From positions 1 to 15,614 of the forward strand of contig JBFJVZ010000150.1 of the NCBI GenBank assembly GCA_041623895.1: 15,614 bases of DNA. The letters are read 5' to 3'. A program made the translations under genes and the position numbers. Below, piece after piece: positions 1 to 7,027 of this stretch (its first letter is position 1; every line of letters begins with the position of its first letter). Source of the DNA: JBFJVZ01 sp041623895. Its GTDB lineage: Bacteria > Planctomycetota > Planctomycetia > Pirellulales > Pirellulaceae. The notes below the pieces were generated by a model, which saw only the letters and a list, made by a program, of their open reading frames with translations, was not told where the DNA came from and searched no databases.

Positions 1-148
1 GAAAGCGTGTGGTGGAGCCGCTTTTTCGCGGCATCTGGGCGTTGAACGAATGTTCCGTGACGCGCGGGCCGGATGGGTGATGGCCCCCACGGTCGACCAC
101 TTGCAAGAGTTTGTCGGACGTGCACTGACGGGACTGCCTTTGTTTTAA
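1..148 (+). CDS. Acyl-CoA dehydrogenase-like protein, C-terminal fragment
   Basis: An open frame enters from the left edge (codons from base 2) and stops with TAA at 146-148, giving the last 48 residues of a protein. The segment reads like the C-terminal helices of an acyl-CoA dehydrogenase: a GGAAFSRH start, then ERMFRDARAG, VMAPTVDHLQ and a GLPLF end. In that family this region packs against FAD and the subunit interface; the enzyme alpha,beta-desaturates acyl thioesters, although some relatives are flavin monooxygenases. The catalytic base and FAD site lie outside the window, so the substrate cannot be inferred. It is co-directional with the next three genes and may be the first visible member of that cluster. 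The fold assignment is fairly secure, the reaction is not. Confidence 0.72.
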   Translation, partial: KACGGAAFSRHLGVERMFRDARAGWVMAPTVDHLQEFVGRALTGLPLF

Positions 149-158
149 TTGACGTCAA
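149..158. promoter_or_regulatory. 10-bp perfect palindrome after the stop codon
   Basis: TTGACGTCAA is a perfect palindrome directly after the TAA of the dehydrogenase-like gene and about 90 nt before the phosphatase start. It could be a dimeric regulator's operator. A 10-bp palindrome can also arise by chance, and no second copy was seen nearby. Confidence 0.18.
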
Positions 159-245
159 ACGTTCCGAGTTCGCTTTTGCATCCGCTGATGGACTTGGAGC
201 TCGGGCATCCCGGCGACAACGGTGACGTTTAGTAAACTGGAAAGC

Positions 246-1193
246 ATGAAAGTTACAAAGGTATTTTTGAACGCCGCGCTGTTGTTATGGTGTGCCGCCT
301 GCGTCGGCGGTGCCATTGCCGAGGATCAGGTTGACGGCACCTCCCCTGCGCCGCCTGAAATGCTGTCGATTCCTTCGTTACCGAATGCTTGCCGCCTGCA
401 TGAAAAAGTGATCTCCGGCGGGCAGCCAGCGGGACCGTCCGGCTTTTTAGCTTTGCAAAAGCTTGGCGTGCGCACGATTGTCAGTGTTGACGGGGCAATG
501 CCTGACGTCGAACTGGCGCGAGCCTATGGACTTACGTACGTGCATCTGCCACATGGCTATGACGGAATCCCGGACCGCCGAGCGGTCGAGTTGGCCAAAG
601 CCGTCAGGGATTTGCCGGGGCCAATCTACATTCATTGTCATCATGGGAAACACCGCAGTCCCGCGGCGGCAGCGGTGGCTTGTGTGGGATCTGGCTATCT
701 GTCTCGCCAGGCTGCACCGTCGGTGTTGAAACTCGCCGGGACAAGCGAAGATTATCGCGGGCTTCACCAAGTCGTTGCTTCAGCAGTACCGATCAGACGG
801 CTAGACACTGTTCACGTTGACTACAAAGAGTCCGTTGATGTGCCTCCGCTTGCCGCAACAATGGTGAGGGTCGAACGAAGCTTGGATCAGCTGACGAAGA
901 TCGAGCAAGCGGGCTGGCAAGTTCCCAAGGCACATCCTGATCTTTCTCCCGAGCACGAGGCTTTGATGCTGCGTGAACTTTTTAGCGAGTTGCTGCGCAA
1001 CAAAGAAATACGTGACCGAGAGCAACAATTTCGCAAAATCCTACAGCACTCTCGTGATGAAACGGCGTTGCTGGAGAAACAACTTCAAGCCAATCACGTC
1101 GGCGCGACCGGTGATCGAAACAGTCGACTCTCAGCTACACTCTCTTCGATCAGATGGGATTGCAAAAATTGCCATCGTCAATATCGCGACTGA
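246..1193 (+). CDS. Secreted dual-specificity-phosphatase-like protein with C-terminal cytochrome c' (class II) haem domain
   Basis: This is a 315-residue protein. Residues 1-25 form a signal peptide (basic start, hydrophobic core, AIA before E26), which favours the ATG at 246 over an in-frame GTG at 222. Residues 45-180 resemble dual-specificity/tyrosine phosphatases: an SGGQP strand, candidate general acid D106, and the CX5R loop HCHHGKHRSP with nucleophile C131 and R137. Residues 200-315 are predicted almost entirely helical, in four segments, and finish with CKNCH (C306, C309, H310) followed by RQYRD. The CxxCHxxYR ending is the hallmark of class II cytochromes c' and c556, whose haem site sits on the last helix of a four-helix bundle. 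The protein therefore looks like a periplasmic phosphatase-haem fusion. Both catalytic and haem-binding residues are present, so both activities are plausible. The link to neighbouring genes is by position only (52 nt to the next gene). Confidence 0.82.
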   Translation: MKVTKVFLNAALLLWCAACVGGAIAEDQVDGTSPAPPEMLSIPSLPNACRLHEKVISGGQPAGPSGFLALQKLGVRTIVSVDGAMPDVELARAYGLTYVHLPHGYDGIPDRRAVELAKAVRDLPGPIYIHCHHGKHRSPAAAAVACVGSGYLSRQAAPSVLKLAGTSEDYRGLHQVVASAVPIRRLDTVHVDYKESVDVPPLAATMVRVERSLDQLTKIEQAGWQVPKAHPDLSPEHEALMLRELFSELLRNKEIRDREQQFRKILQHSRDETALLEKQLQANHVGATGDRNSRLSATLSSIRWDCKNCHRQYRD

Positions 1194-1245
1194 CAGGGAG
1201 TATGCTCTCTGTGAACCCAACTCGTAAGTATGGAATCAATCAAGC

Positions 1246-2052
1246 GTGACTAATGAAACCATTCTGCTCGGTGCAGTTGCCTACGATGCCAAGGTCGTGA
1301 CCATTTGGGAGGGAATTCGCGAGTACTTTCTTCAGCAAGCTGCGCCGATGGACTTCGTGTTATTCTCCAACTACGAACGTCAAGTAGAGCTGCTGCTGAA
1401 GGGGCATATCGACATCGCCTGGAACACGCCCCTGGCTCACGTGCGGGTTCAGCAGCAAACGGAGAATCGATCGCTTGCTCTGGGCATGCGGGATTCGGAT
1501 CAGGATTTTCACGCTCGAGTGGTTGTGCGTTCGGATGCAAGCATCAGTGGCCTGAAAGATTTGGAAGGCAAGACGCTGGCAGTCGGCAGCCGTGATTCGA
1601 CCCAAGCCCGCATTCTTCCGCTTCATTTCCTCCGCAGCGAGGGAGTGGACTTGGAGAAGATTGATCTTTTGAAGTTCGACACCGATGTCGGCAAACACGG
1701 CGACACGGGCACCAGCGAGCTGGATGTGCTGGCGGCGGTGGCCGACGGCCGCGCGCAAGCGGGCGTGGTCGGTGATCTGATATGGGTCAACGAGCAAGCG
1801 GCCGGTCATGTGGATACAAATCTGATCCAATCATTTTGGACAACGCCGCCGTTCGACCATTGTATGTTCGACGCCTTGCCGGATCTGGATCCCGCGAAAG
1901 TGGATCGATTCAAGCGAGCGCTGTTCGGTATGAAGTGGGATGTTCCCGAGCATCGTCGATTGCTGGAACTGGAAGGCCTGAAGGTCTGGATGCCGCCCCG
2001 CGAGTCGGGATACGACAGTTTGCGGGATGCGCTGGCCAACCCCACCCCGTAA
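1246..2052 (+). CDS. PhnD-like (phosphate/phosphite/phosphonate-type) substrate-binding protein without signal peptide
   Basis: A 268-residue protein of the type II periplasmic-binding fold, PhnD family (PF12974-like). It starts with ILLGAVAYDAKV, continues through a 'YERQVELLLKGHIDIAWNTP' hinge segment and a 'LEGKTLAVGSRDSTQA' stretch, and has a KHGDTG loop before a second lobe that senses 'AVADGRAQAGVVGD'. In classical members the conserved Ser/Thr and Asp residues bind phosphonate oxyanions for an ABC transporter. The GTG at 1246 is the only convenient start: a TAA lies in frame at 1225-1227 and no signal peptide or lipobox can be built upstream. No ABC permease or ATPase is adjacent. The protein is therefore probably cytosolic, perhaps a sensor or an enzyme-like derivative. 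The next gene starts 14 nt downstream, arguing for cotranscription and shared function. Confidence 0.8.
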   Translation: MTNETILLGAVAYDAKVVTIWEGIREYFLQQAAPMDFVLFSNYERQVELLLKGHIDIAWNTPLAHVRVQQQTENRSLALGMRDSDQDFHARVVVRSDASISGLKDLEGKTLAVGSRDSTQARILPLHFLRSEGVDLEKIDLLKFDTDVGKHGDTGTSELDVLAAVADGRAQAGVVGDLIWVNEQAAGHVDTNLIQSFWTTPPFDHCMFDALPDLDPAKVDRFKRALFGMKWDVPEHRRLLELEGLKVWMPPRESGYDSLRDALANPTP

Positions 2053-2066
2053 CAAGTTGCCCCCTG

Positions 2067-3317
2067 ATGCGATACGAAAATGCAGCTTTGGCGATCGATG
2101 GAGGCGACTTGCCCTTGGGTGGCGGTTTGCTGGCACTGATTCGTCCCGCGCTCGATTTACTGGAGCCCGGAGGTACGCTTGCCGTCAATTCGTTGAACCA
2201 GGCTTTGCGAGACGACCTGCCGCGCTGGTGCCAACTTCAGCATCACGAGTATCTGGAGCGTCAGCAGACAGCACAAGACTACGATCGGCACATGATCGCA
2301 CGCGGCGCGCTGTCGCTACCTCAGGGGCAGCGCGAACACGGTATCGCTTTGCCGCAGCATGACGGCCAAATCTCGGCCGCAGATGTCTTGAAGTCGGTCC
2401 CAATGCCTGAGCATGCTGATCCCGCCAGCGGTTTTGCGCCGCGCGGGGCACGCGTCGAACCGGGTGGTCCGCGGTATCCCTTTACGCTGCTGGATCGGGA
2501 CCGTGTGGCGCCTCCCGAGATCGCCAAGCTGTACGATCAGGCGGTTGCAGCCCAGTGGAATGCCAACACGGATATTCCGTGGCATAAAACCCCGAAGTTG
2601 CCGCCGGAGATTGAACGAGCAATTGGACAAGTGTTTACTTTCCTGGCCGAAAACGAATTGTCGGCGTTGTACTTGCCCTCAAAGTTTGTTTCCAGGATTC
2701 ATCCCGCTTACGCGGAAACAGCGATGTTCCTTTCGACGCAGATGGCGGACGAGGCAAGGCACATGGACGTTTTTCTTAAACGAGCGCGTGCTGGTGGTGG
2801 CGGACTGGGTGTTTCCTCCGCAACCACGTCACAGTCGCTGCTCTCACTGCTGGAACTGGAAGACTTTACCGAAGCCGCGTTCTTGCTTTCGGTTCTCGGT
2901 GAAGGAACCTTTTTGGATTTGCTGTCTTTTATCGAAGCTCATGCACCGGATGAAGTCACGGCGGAGGTGGTGCGACGGGCACGCGGCGACGAAGCACGAC
3001 ACGTTCATTTTGGTCTCGTTCACGTTCGCCATGCGCTGGCTCATGACGCGACGCTATACACACGACTGGAAGCGGCTGTGCGGAAACGAGCTGCGATGTT
3101 GGCCAATGTGGGCGGCGCCCCGGCCCCGCTTCAAGATGGACTGACAGTGCTCGCAGCCGGCAGCATTGATACAAAAGCGATCGCGCGCGGGCACGAGGCG
3201 TTTCGTGAATTGCTTGACACGATGCACGCCAGTCGCGTGAAACGGCTGAAACACGCTGGATTTACGAACGAGCAAGCGGAAACCCTTTCGGACCTGCACA
3301 CACCGAATTTTATGTAG
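2067..3317 (+). CDS. TusA-like domain fused to ferritin-like diiron domain
   Basis: A 416-residue protein starting at the ATG 14 nt after the PhnD-like gene; a longer open frame upstream only overlaps that gene. Residues 5-65 match the TusA/SirA pattern: GGG-LLALIRPAL, LEPGGTLAV, then D-D-L-P-R-W-C (C55) and an HHEYL end. The CPxP motif that carries the sulfur-transfer Cys is missing (the region reads DLPLGGG). Residues 185-320 form four helices with paired metal ligands typical of ferritin-like diiron proteins: E195/E197, DEARH (E229, H232), E279, and DEARH again (E309, H312). Relatives include AurF-type oxygenases and other non-haem diiron oxidases. A diiron oxygenase or oxidase is likely; the substrate is unknown. 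The degenerate TusA domain may have become a docking or ligand-binding domain. Cytoplasmic, no signal peptide. Confidence 0.78.
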   Translation: MRYENAALAIDGGDLPLGGGLLALIRPALDLLEPGGTLAVNSLNQALRDDLPRWCQLQHHEYLERQQTAQDYDRHMIARGALSLPQGQREHGIALPQHDGQISAADVLKSVPMPEHADPASGFAPRGARVEPGGPRYPFTLLDRDRVAPPEIAKLYDQAVAAQWNANTDIPWHKTPKLPPEIERAIGQVFTFLAENELSALYLPSKFVSRIHPAYAETAMFLSTQMADEARHMDVFLKRARAGGGGLGVSSATTSQSLLSLLELEDFTEAAFLLSVLGEGTFLDLLSFIEAHAPDEVTAEVVRRARGDEARHVHFGLVHVRHALAHDATLYTRLEAAVRKRAAMLANVGGAPAPLQDGLTVLAAGSIDTKAIARGHEAFRELLDTMHASRVKRLKHAGFTNEQAETLSDLHTPNFM

Positions 3318-3326
3318 CCGCTCTCG

Positions 3327-3402
3327 GCCTCGGCTGCGGCGTAGATGTTTAAGGCGACGCCGCAGGCGAGGTTTCACGGAGCGCGACAGCCTCGCCTGCG
3401 GC
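3327..3402. terminator. GC-rich inverted repeat between convergent genes, possible bidirectional terminator
   Basis: GCCGCAGGCGAGG (3359-3371) and CCTCGCCTGCGGC (3390-3402) form a perfect 13-bp stem with an 18-nt loop. A further copy, GCCTCGGCTGCGGC at 3327-3340, matches the right arm (3389-3402) at 13 of 14 bases. The element fills the 116-nt gap between the 3' ends of the TusA-diiron gene and the DUF1553 gene. There is no T-tract on either strand, so it is not a canonical rho-independent terminator. It may terminate or stabilise both messages, or be a copy of a dispersed GC-rich repeat. Confidence 0.5.
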
Positions 3403-3433
3403 TTCGCGTTGAACGAATGCGTGCCTGCTACTT

Positions 3434-5839
3434 TCATTCCACGAATAGAAAGGCGTTATTGTTCAGCAACACGTGACACATGTCGGCTTCATCCAATCCC
3501 TCCTGGCCGATCGAAGACGCCAGCAACTCGACGATTTCTTGCGGGGCTGGGACCCCTGCCACGATCAAATGGGCGCGATTGACGAAATCAACGGGACTGT
3601 AATCATCGCCCAGATCGCGACGCACACGCTCGGCAAACTTCTTGGCAACGTTGGTTAATCGCTCGTTGTTCAACAACATCAGCGATTGCGGGGCGGTGGT
3701 CGTCACATCACGCTTGGCGGTGCCCACGATTCCGGGTGGGGCATCCAGCAGCAACAGCATTTCATCGCCCGAGTTGCGTTTCCGCTGCAGGTACAAGGTT
3801 CGCCGCGGCGGCGCCCCAGGCAAGCTGGGCCCGCCATACTGACTGCGAAGTGTTCCCATTGCGACTAACAATGAATCACGAAACTGCTCGGCATCCAGGC
3901 GGCGGACGGCATGGTGCCAGAGAAACCGATTTGCGGAGTCGATTTGCATGGCCCGTTCGGCTTGGGGATGAACGGCAGATTGCCGATACGCATCGCTGAG
4001 AACAATCTCGCGTTGAACGACTTGAATGTTCCAACCATTGTCACTGAATCGCAGCGCCAAATAGTCCAACAGTTGCGGATGCGAGGGCAGAGTTCCCAGC
4101 CTGCCGAAATCATTGGGGCTATCAACCAATCCGGCGCCGAAGTGATACTGCCAGAGCCGATTGACCAAAACTCGCGCAGCGACAGGATTGTCCGGCGAAG
4201 TGATCCAACGGGCCAATTCCGTTCGCCGACGCGTTGACCGGGTCGAAGGGTCGCGATCTTGGGTATCAAGTGGTGTGCCGCCGTAAATCTCCGGCGCGGC
4301 GGGATTGAAGGCGACGCCTTTGCCGCGGCCGGGCAATCGAGTCGGTCGAATGGGGCCTGGCGCATCAGCGACCGTCATCAACTTAGGCTCGGGCTCCGGA
4401 TCAAATCCAAGTTTGCGTAAGTCCGCGATGATTTGTTTGCGCCGCTCCGCTCCCTCCTTGCCAATTTTCTTTTCCAACTTGCCGCCCGACGTTCCTTCGT
4501 CGGTTTTTTGGCGATGGACCATGTAGGCGATCTGCTGTTCATAGCTGGTCCTCTGATCTGCTGGCTTGTTGTACATCGCCTGCACGTTGAGGGGAAATTT
4601 GTCGACCACAGCATCGCCAAGCGATTTTCTGGCTGCGTCCTCGACCTCGGCCAACTCTTTTCGCAACCGATCAATCTCTGCTCTTTTGTTTTCCGGAATT
4701 TGCTGCTGCGGTACTCGGTCGATAAACACCAACGGTTCGAACACGCTGCGAAATCGGTAGTAATCAGCTCGTGAAATGGGATCGAACTTGTGGTCGTGAC
4801 ATTTCGCACACGCCATTCCCGTGGCCAAAAAGACATCGGCGGTCACGTCGGTGATTTCATCGACAATGTTTTGCCATTGGCCTTCGGCGTCACGCTGATT
4901 GTATTCGTAGATACCCAATCGCATGAAACCTGCGGCCGCCTCGGCAGCGTCATGGCCGGGTGCGATCTCGTCTCCGGCTAATTGGTAAGCTACGAATTGG
5001 TCGAAGGTCATGCCGCTGTTGAATGCGTTGATGACCCAGTCGCGATACCGATAAGCCTGAGGTCGAAAAGCATCTTGTCGCCATCCATCCGACTCCGCGA
5101 AACGAACCAGGTCCAACCACAGACGAGCCATTCGTTCGCCGTACCCGGGGTCGGCAAACATGCGATCAACCAACCGCCGGTAGGCGTCCGGTCGATCATC
5201 GTGGCAAAAATCGTCGATCTGTTCGGGCGTCGGCGGCAGCCCCAGCAAGTCATAGGAAAGCCGACGAATCAAACGAGCTCGGTCTGCCGGCGGCGCGCGA
5301 TGCAAGCCAAGCTCGCTGAGTTTCCGGTCGATGTATCCATCAATCACGGTCGGCGAGTCAACGGTCCGAATCGAAGTGTCGCCCGGATCCAGTGGCTGGG
5401 CCGCCCACCAGGGACCTTCGTCGGCGGCGGCCTGCGTCGCTTCCCTGTCAATCGGCCAGTAAGCGCCCGTTTCGATCCATCGCTCGATCGCTAATTTTTC
5501 GGCATCGGACAAGGGTTCATCCGGCGGCATCTCCAAGTCTTCGTAGCGAATCGCCGAGACCAGCAGACTTTCATCCGGTTTGCCAGGCACGACCGCAGCT
5601 CCACTATCTCCGCCTTTGCTAAGCGCACCGGCAACATCCAGTCGTAAGCCGCCTTCCGATTCCTCGCCAGCGTGACATTCGTAACAGCGATTGACCAACA
5701 GCGGCCGAATCGAATTCTCGAAAAATCGTAACTGATCCGCTTCGGGAACCCGCTTGGTGGTGTCGCCGGGCGCGAGCTGGCAGAAGCAAACCCAAAGGCA
5801 GGCTGATACGAAAAAGGGGACTGCGTTCTGAATTCGCAT
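3434..5839 (-). CDS. Planctomycete cytochrome c protein (PSCyt1 - DUF1549 - DUF1553)
   Basis: The protein has 801 residues from the ATG at 5839. That start gives a clear signal peptide (MRIQNAVPFFVSACLWVCF...). Alternatives are an ATG at 5896 and a TTG at 5926; the latter would overlap a hairpin element. After the signal peptide comes a PSCyt1 domain with CYECH (C52, C55, H56) and the LEMPPDEPLS motif. A DUF1549 domain follows (about residues 160-370), containing a second c-type haem site CAKCH (C344, C347, H348) in the ACAKCHDHKFDPI context. A DUF1553 domain fills the C-terminal 270 residues (ARWITSPDNPVAARVLVNRLWQYHFG...). This architecture is characteristic of Planctomycetota and usually stands next to a DUF1501 gene, which is absent at this 3' end. 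The role is thought to be extracytoplasmic redox chemistry, often linked to polysaccharide use; this is inference. The family call is firm. Confidence 0.93.
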   Translation of the reverse strand: MRIQNAVPFFVSACLWVCFCQLAPGDTTKRVPEADQLRFFENSIRPLLVNRCYECHAGEESEGGLRLDVAGALSKGGDSGAAVVPGKPDESLLVSAIRYEDLEMPPDEPLSDAEKLAIERWIETGAYWPIDREATQAAADEGPWWAAQPLDPGDTSIRTVDSPTVIDGYIDRKLSELGLHRAPPADRARLIRRLSYDLLGLPPTPEQIDDFCHDDRPDAYRRLVDRMFADPGYGERMARLWLDLVRFAESDGWRQDAFRPQAYRYRDWVINAFNSGMTFDQFVAYQLAGDEIAPGHDAAEAAAGFMRLGIYEYNQRDAEGQWQNIVDEITDVTADVFLATGMACAKCHDHKFDPISRADYYRFRSVFEPLVFIDRVPQQQIPENKRAEIDRLRKELAEVEDAARKSLGDAVVDKFPLNVQAMYNKPADQRTSYEQQIAYMVHRQKTDEGTSGGKLEKKIGKEGAERRKQIIADLRKLGFDPEPEPKLMTVADAPGPIRPTRLPGRGKGVAFNPAAPEIYGGTPLDTQDRDPSTRSTRRRTELARWITSPDNPVAARVLVNRLWQYHFGAGLVDSPNDFGRLGTLPSHPQLLDYLALRFSDNGWNIQVVQREIVLSDAYRQSAVHPQAERAMQIDSANRFLWHHAVRRLDAEQFRDSLLVAMGTLRSQYGGPSLPGAPPRRTLYLQRKRNSGDEMLLLLDAPPGIVGTAKRDVTTTAPQSLMLLNNERLTNVAKKFAERVRRDLGDDYSPVDFVNRAHLIVAGVPAPQEIVELLASSIGQEGLDEADMCHVLLNNNAFLFVE

Positions 5840-6148
5840 CTGAGGCCGAGAATTGCAAGGTACGTTGGCAACTACCGCTTTTTTAACTTCTAACATGGTC
5901 GCCGCGGATAAGGGGTCAGGAACCAATCCTGCAAAGCACCCGAAGGGCCGTGCGGCGATTCGTTCCTGACCCAGTTTCCGCTCATTAGTCTAACCGAAAT
6001 GGACATTTGGTAGAACAATTGTCGCGATCGCTTCGTTGTCACGTTTCGCCGATATCCCCAGGCCCGTACGTTATCCACAGCCCAGTAAGTTTTCTGCCAA
6101 CGCAGACGAATCACCCCCAAATTGCCAGGCTGGTCCTGGCCGGAAGAC
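5840..6148. other. Divergent intergenic region
   Basis: These 309 nt separate the outward-facing DUF1553 and radical SAM genes and should hold both promoters. The hairpin at 5913-5972 is the only strong structure. No convincing -35/-10 pair with standard spacing was found on either strand. The short open frames here show no recognisable protein features. If the DUF1553 gene actually starts at 5896, the gap shrinks accordingly. Confidence 0.5.
5913..5972. repeat. REP-like long hairpin element upstream of the DUF1553 gene
   Basis: GGGTCAGGAACcAATC (5913-5928) pairs with GATTcGTTCCTGACCC (5957-5972), a 16-bp stem with one mismatch and an 11-bp perfect outer part. Inside, GCAC (5936-5939) and GTGC (5950-5953) can extend the fold around a GAAG-containing tip. 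Such 60-nt hairpins with a conserved TTCCTGACCC end resemble REP/RAYT-type extragenic elements. It lies in the divergent gap. No further copy and no REP-associated transposase was seen in this window. Confidence 0.6.
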
Positions 6149-7027
6149 ATGGCCACCGACCTGAATCAGCCGCTCTCGCGCAACCGTGTATCGCCGGATC
6201 GTGCTTTTGCGGTCATTGACGAACAGGAAGCCGACGGCGCGGGCCGATTTGCGGAAGTCACAACGATTCTTTTGACGGCCAGCGAGTGTCCGATCGGTTG
6301 CAACATGTGTGACCTGTGGCAAAACACGCTGTTGACCAACACACCGCCGGGAGCCATCCCACGACAAATCGACGCGGCATTAGAAAACCGGCGAGCAAAG
6401 TCAGATCATGCGCAATGGATCAAGCTGTACAACAGCGGCAATTTTTTTGATGCTGGTAGTATCCCCGAGAGCGACTATTCGGCGATCGCTGAACGTTGCC
6501 AACGATTTTCGCGAGTCGTCGTCGAAAACCATCCGCGGTTTGGCGGCAAGCGACTGCAAACATTTCGTGATTTGATCGACGCCCAGTTGGAAATCGCCGT
6601 CGGTTTGGAAACGGTCCAGCCGCGGTGGCTTGCCCGACTTGGCAAGCGTATGTCGCGTGACGACTTTGACCGCTACGCCCGCTGGCTTCGGGATCAGGGT
6701 GTTGATCTTCGTGTCTTTCTGATTGTCGGTGTACCAGGAATCTCGGCGCTCGAAGCGATTCGCTGGGCGCGATTAGCTGCGCGCCATGCATGCCGCGCCG
6801 GTGCTCGTCACATCAGTTTGATACCGGCGCGAGTGGGCCATGGATGGGGTGGTCTGGCTACCAAGCTGCCCGAATTGTCCGTCCAGCATCTAGCTGACTT
6901 GCAGCGACACGTGCTGAAAGACGTTGATGGTGCCGCGGTGGTCACGATTGACGTTTGGAATCTTGAAACCGACCCGCAGACGCTCTCTGAAATCAAACAC
7001 GTCAACCTTTCCCAACGATCCACATGA
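6149..7027 (+). CDS. Radical SAM protein resembling the RaSEA/COG1244 (archaeosine synthase-like, Elp3-like) group
   Basis: The protein has 292 residues from the ATG at 6149, preceded by GGAAG about 3 nt upstream; a TTG at 6122 would add nine unlikely residues. The CX3CX2C cluster motif ECPIGCNMCDLW (C47, C51, C54) binds the SAM-coordinating 4Fe-4S cluster. It is followed by LYNSGNFFDAGSIP, then VENHPRF, AVGLETVQPRWLARLGKRM and RVFLIVGVPGI, in the order found in RaSEA (TIGR01210/COG1244) and Elp3-like barrels. RaSEA-type enzymes couple an amine to a nucleobase nitrile in archaeal tRNA, but bacteria have no archaeosine. This homologue is also shorter and presumably has another substrate. Its stop overlaps the next gene's start (ATGA at 7024-7027), so the two products are translationally coupled and probably act in one pathway. 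The superfamily is certain, the subgroup likely, the reaction unknown. Confidence 0.82.
   Translation: MATDLNQPLSRNRVSPDRAFAVIDEQEADGAGRFAEVTTILLTASECPIGCNMCDLWQNTLLTNTPPGAIPRQIDAALENRRAKSDHAQWIKLYNSGNFFDAGSIPESDYSAIAERCQRFSRVVVENHPRFGGKRLQTFRDLIDAQLEIAVGLETVQPRWLARLGKRMSRDDFDRYARWLRDQGVDLRVFLIVGVPGISALEAIRWARLAARHACRAGARHISLIPARVGHGWGGLATKLPELSVQHLADLQRHVLKDVDGAAVVTIDVWNLETDPQTLSEIKHVNLSQRST

Noticed and set aside
41..54. GCGTTGAACGAATG shared by positions 41-54 and about 3406-3419
   Set aside because: The first copy is coding sequence of the dehydrogenase-like gene (GVERM). A 14-mer match without flanking similarity is best treated as chance unless genome-wide counts say otherwise.
1782..2066. 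N-terminal extension of the TusA-diiron gene inside the PhnD-like gene
   Set aside because: The extra 95 residues are read out of frame over a conserved PhnD domain. The TusA-like domain begins directly after the ATG at 2067.
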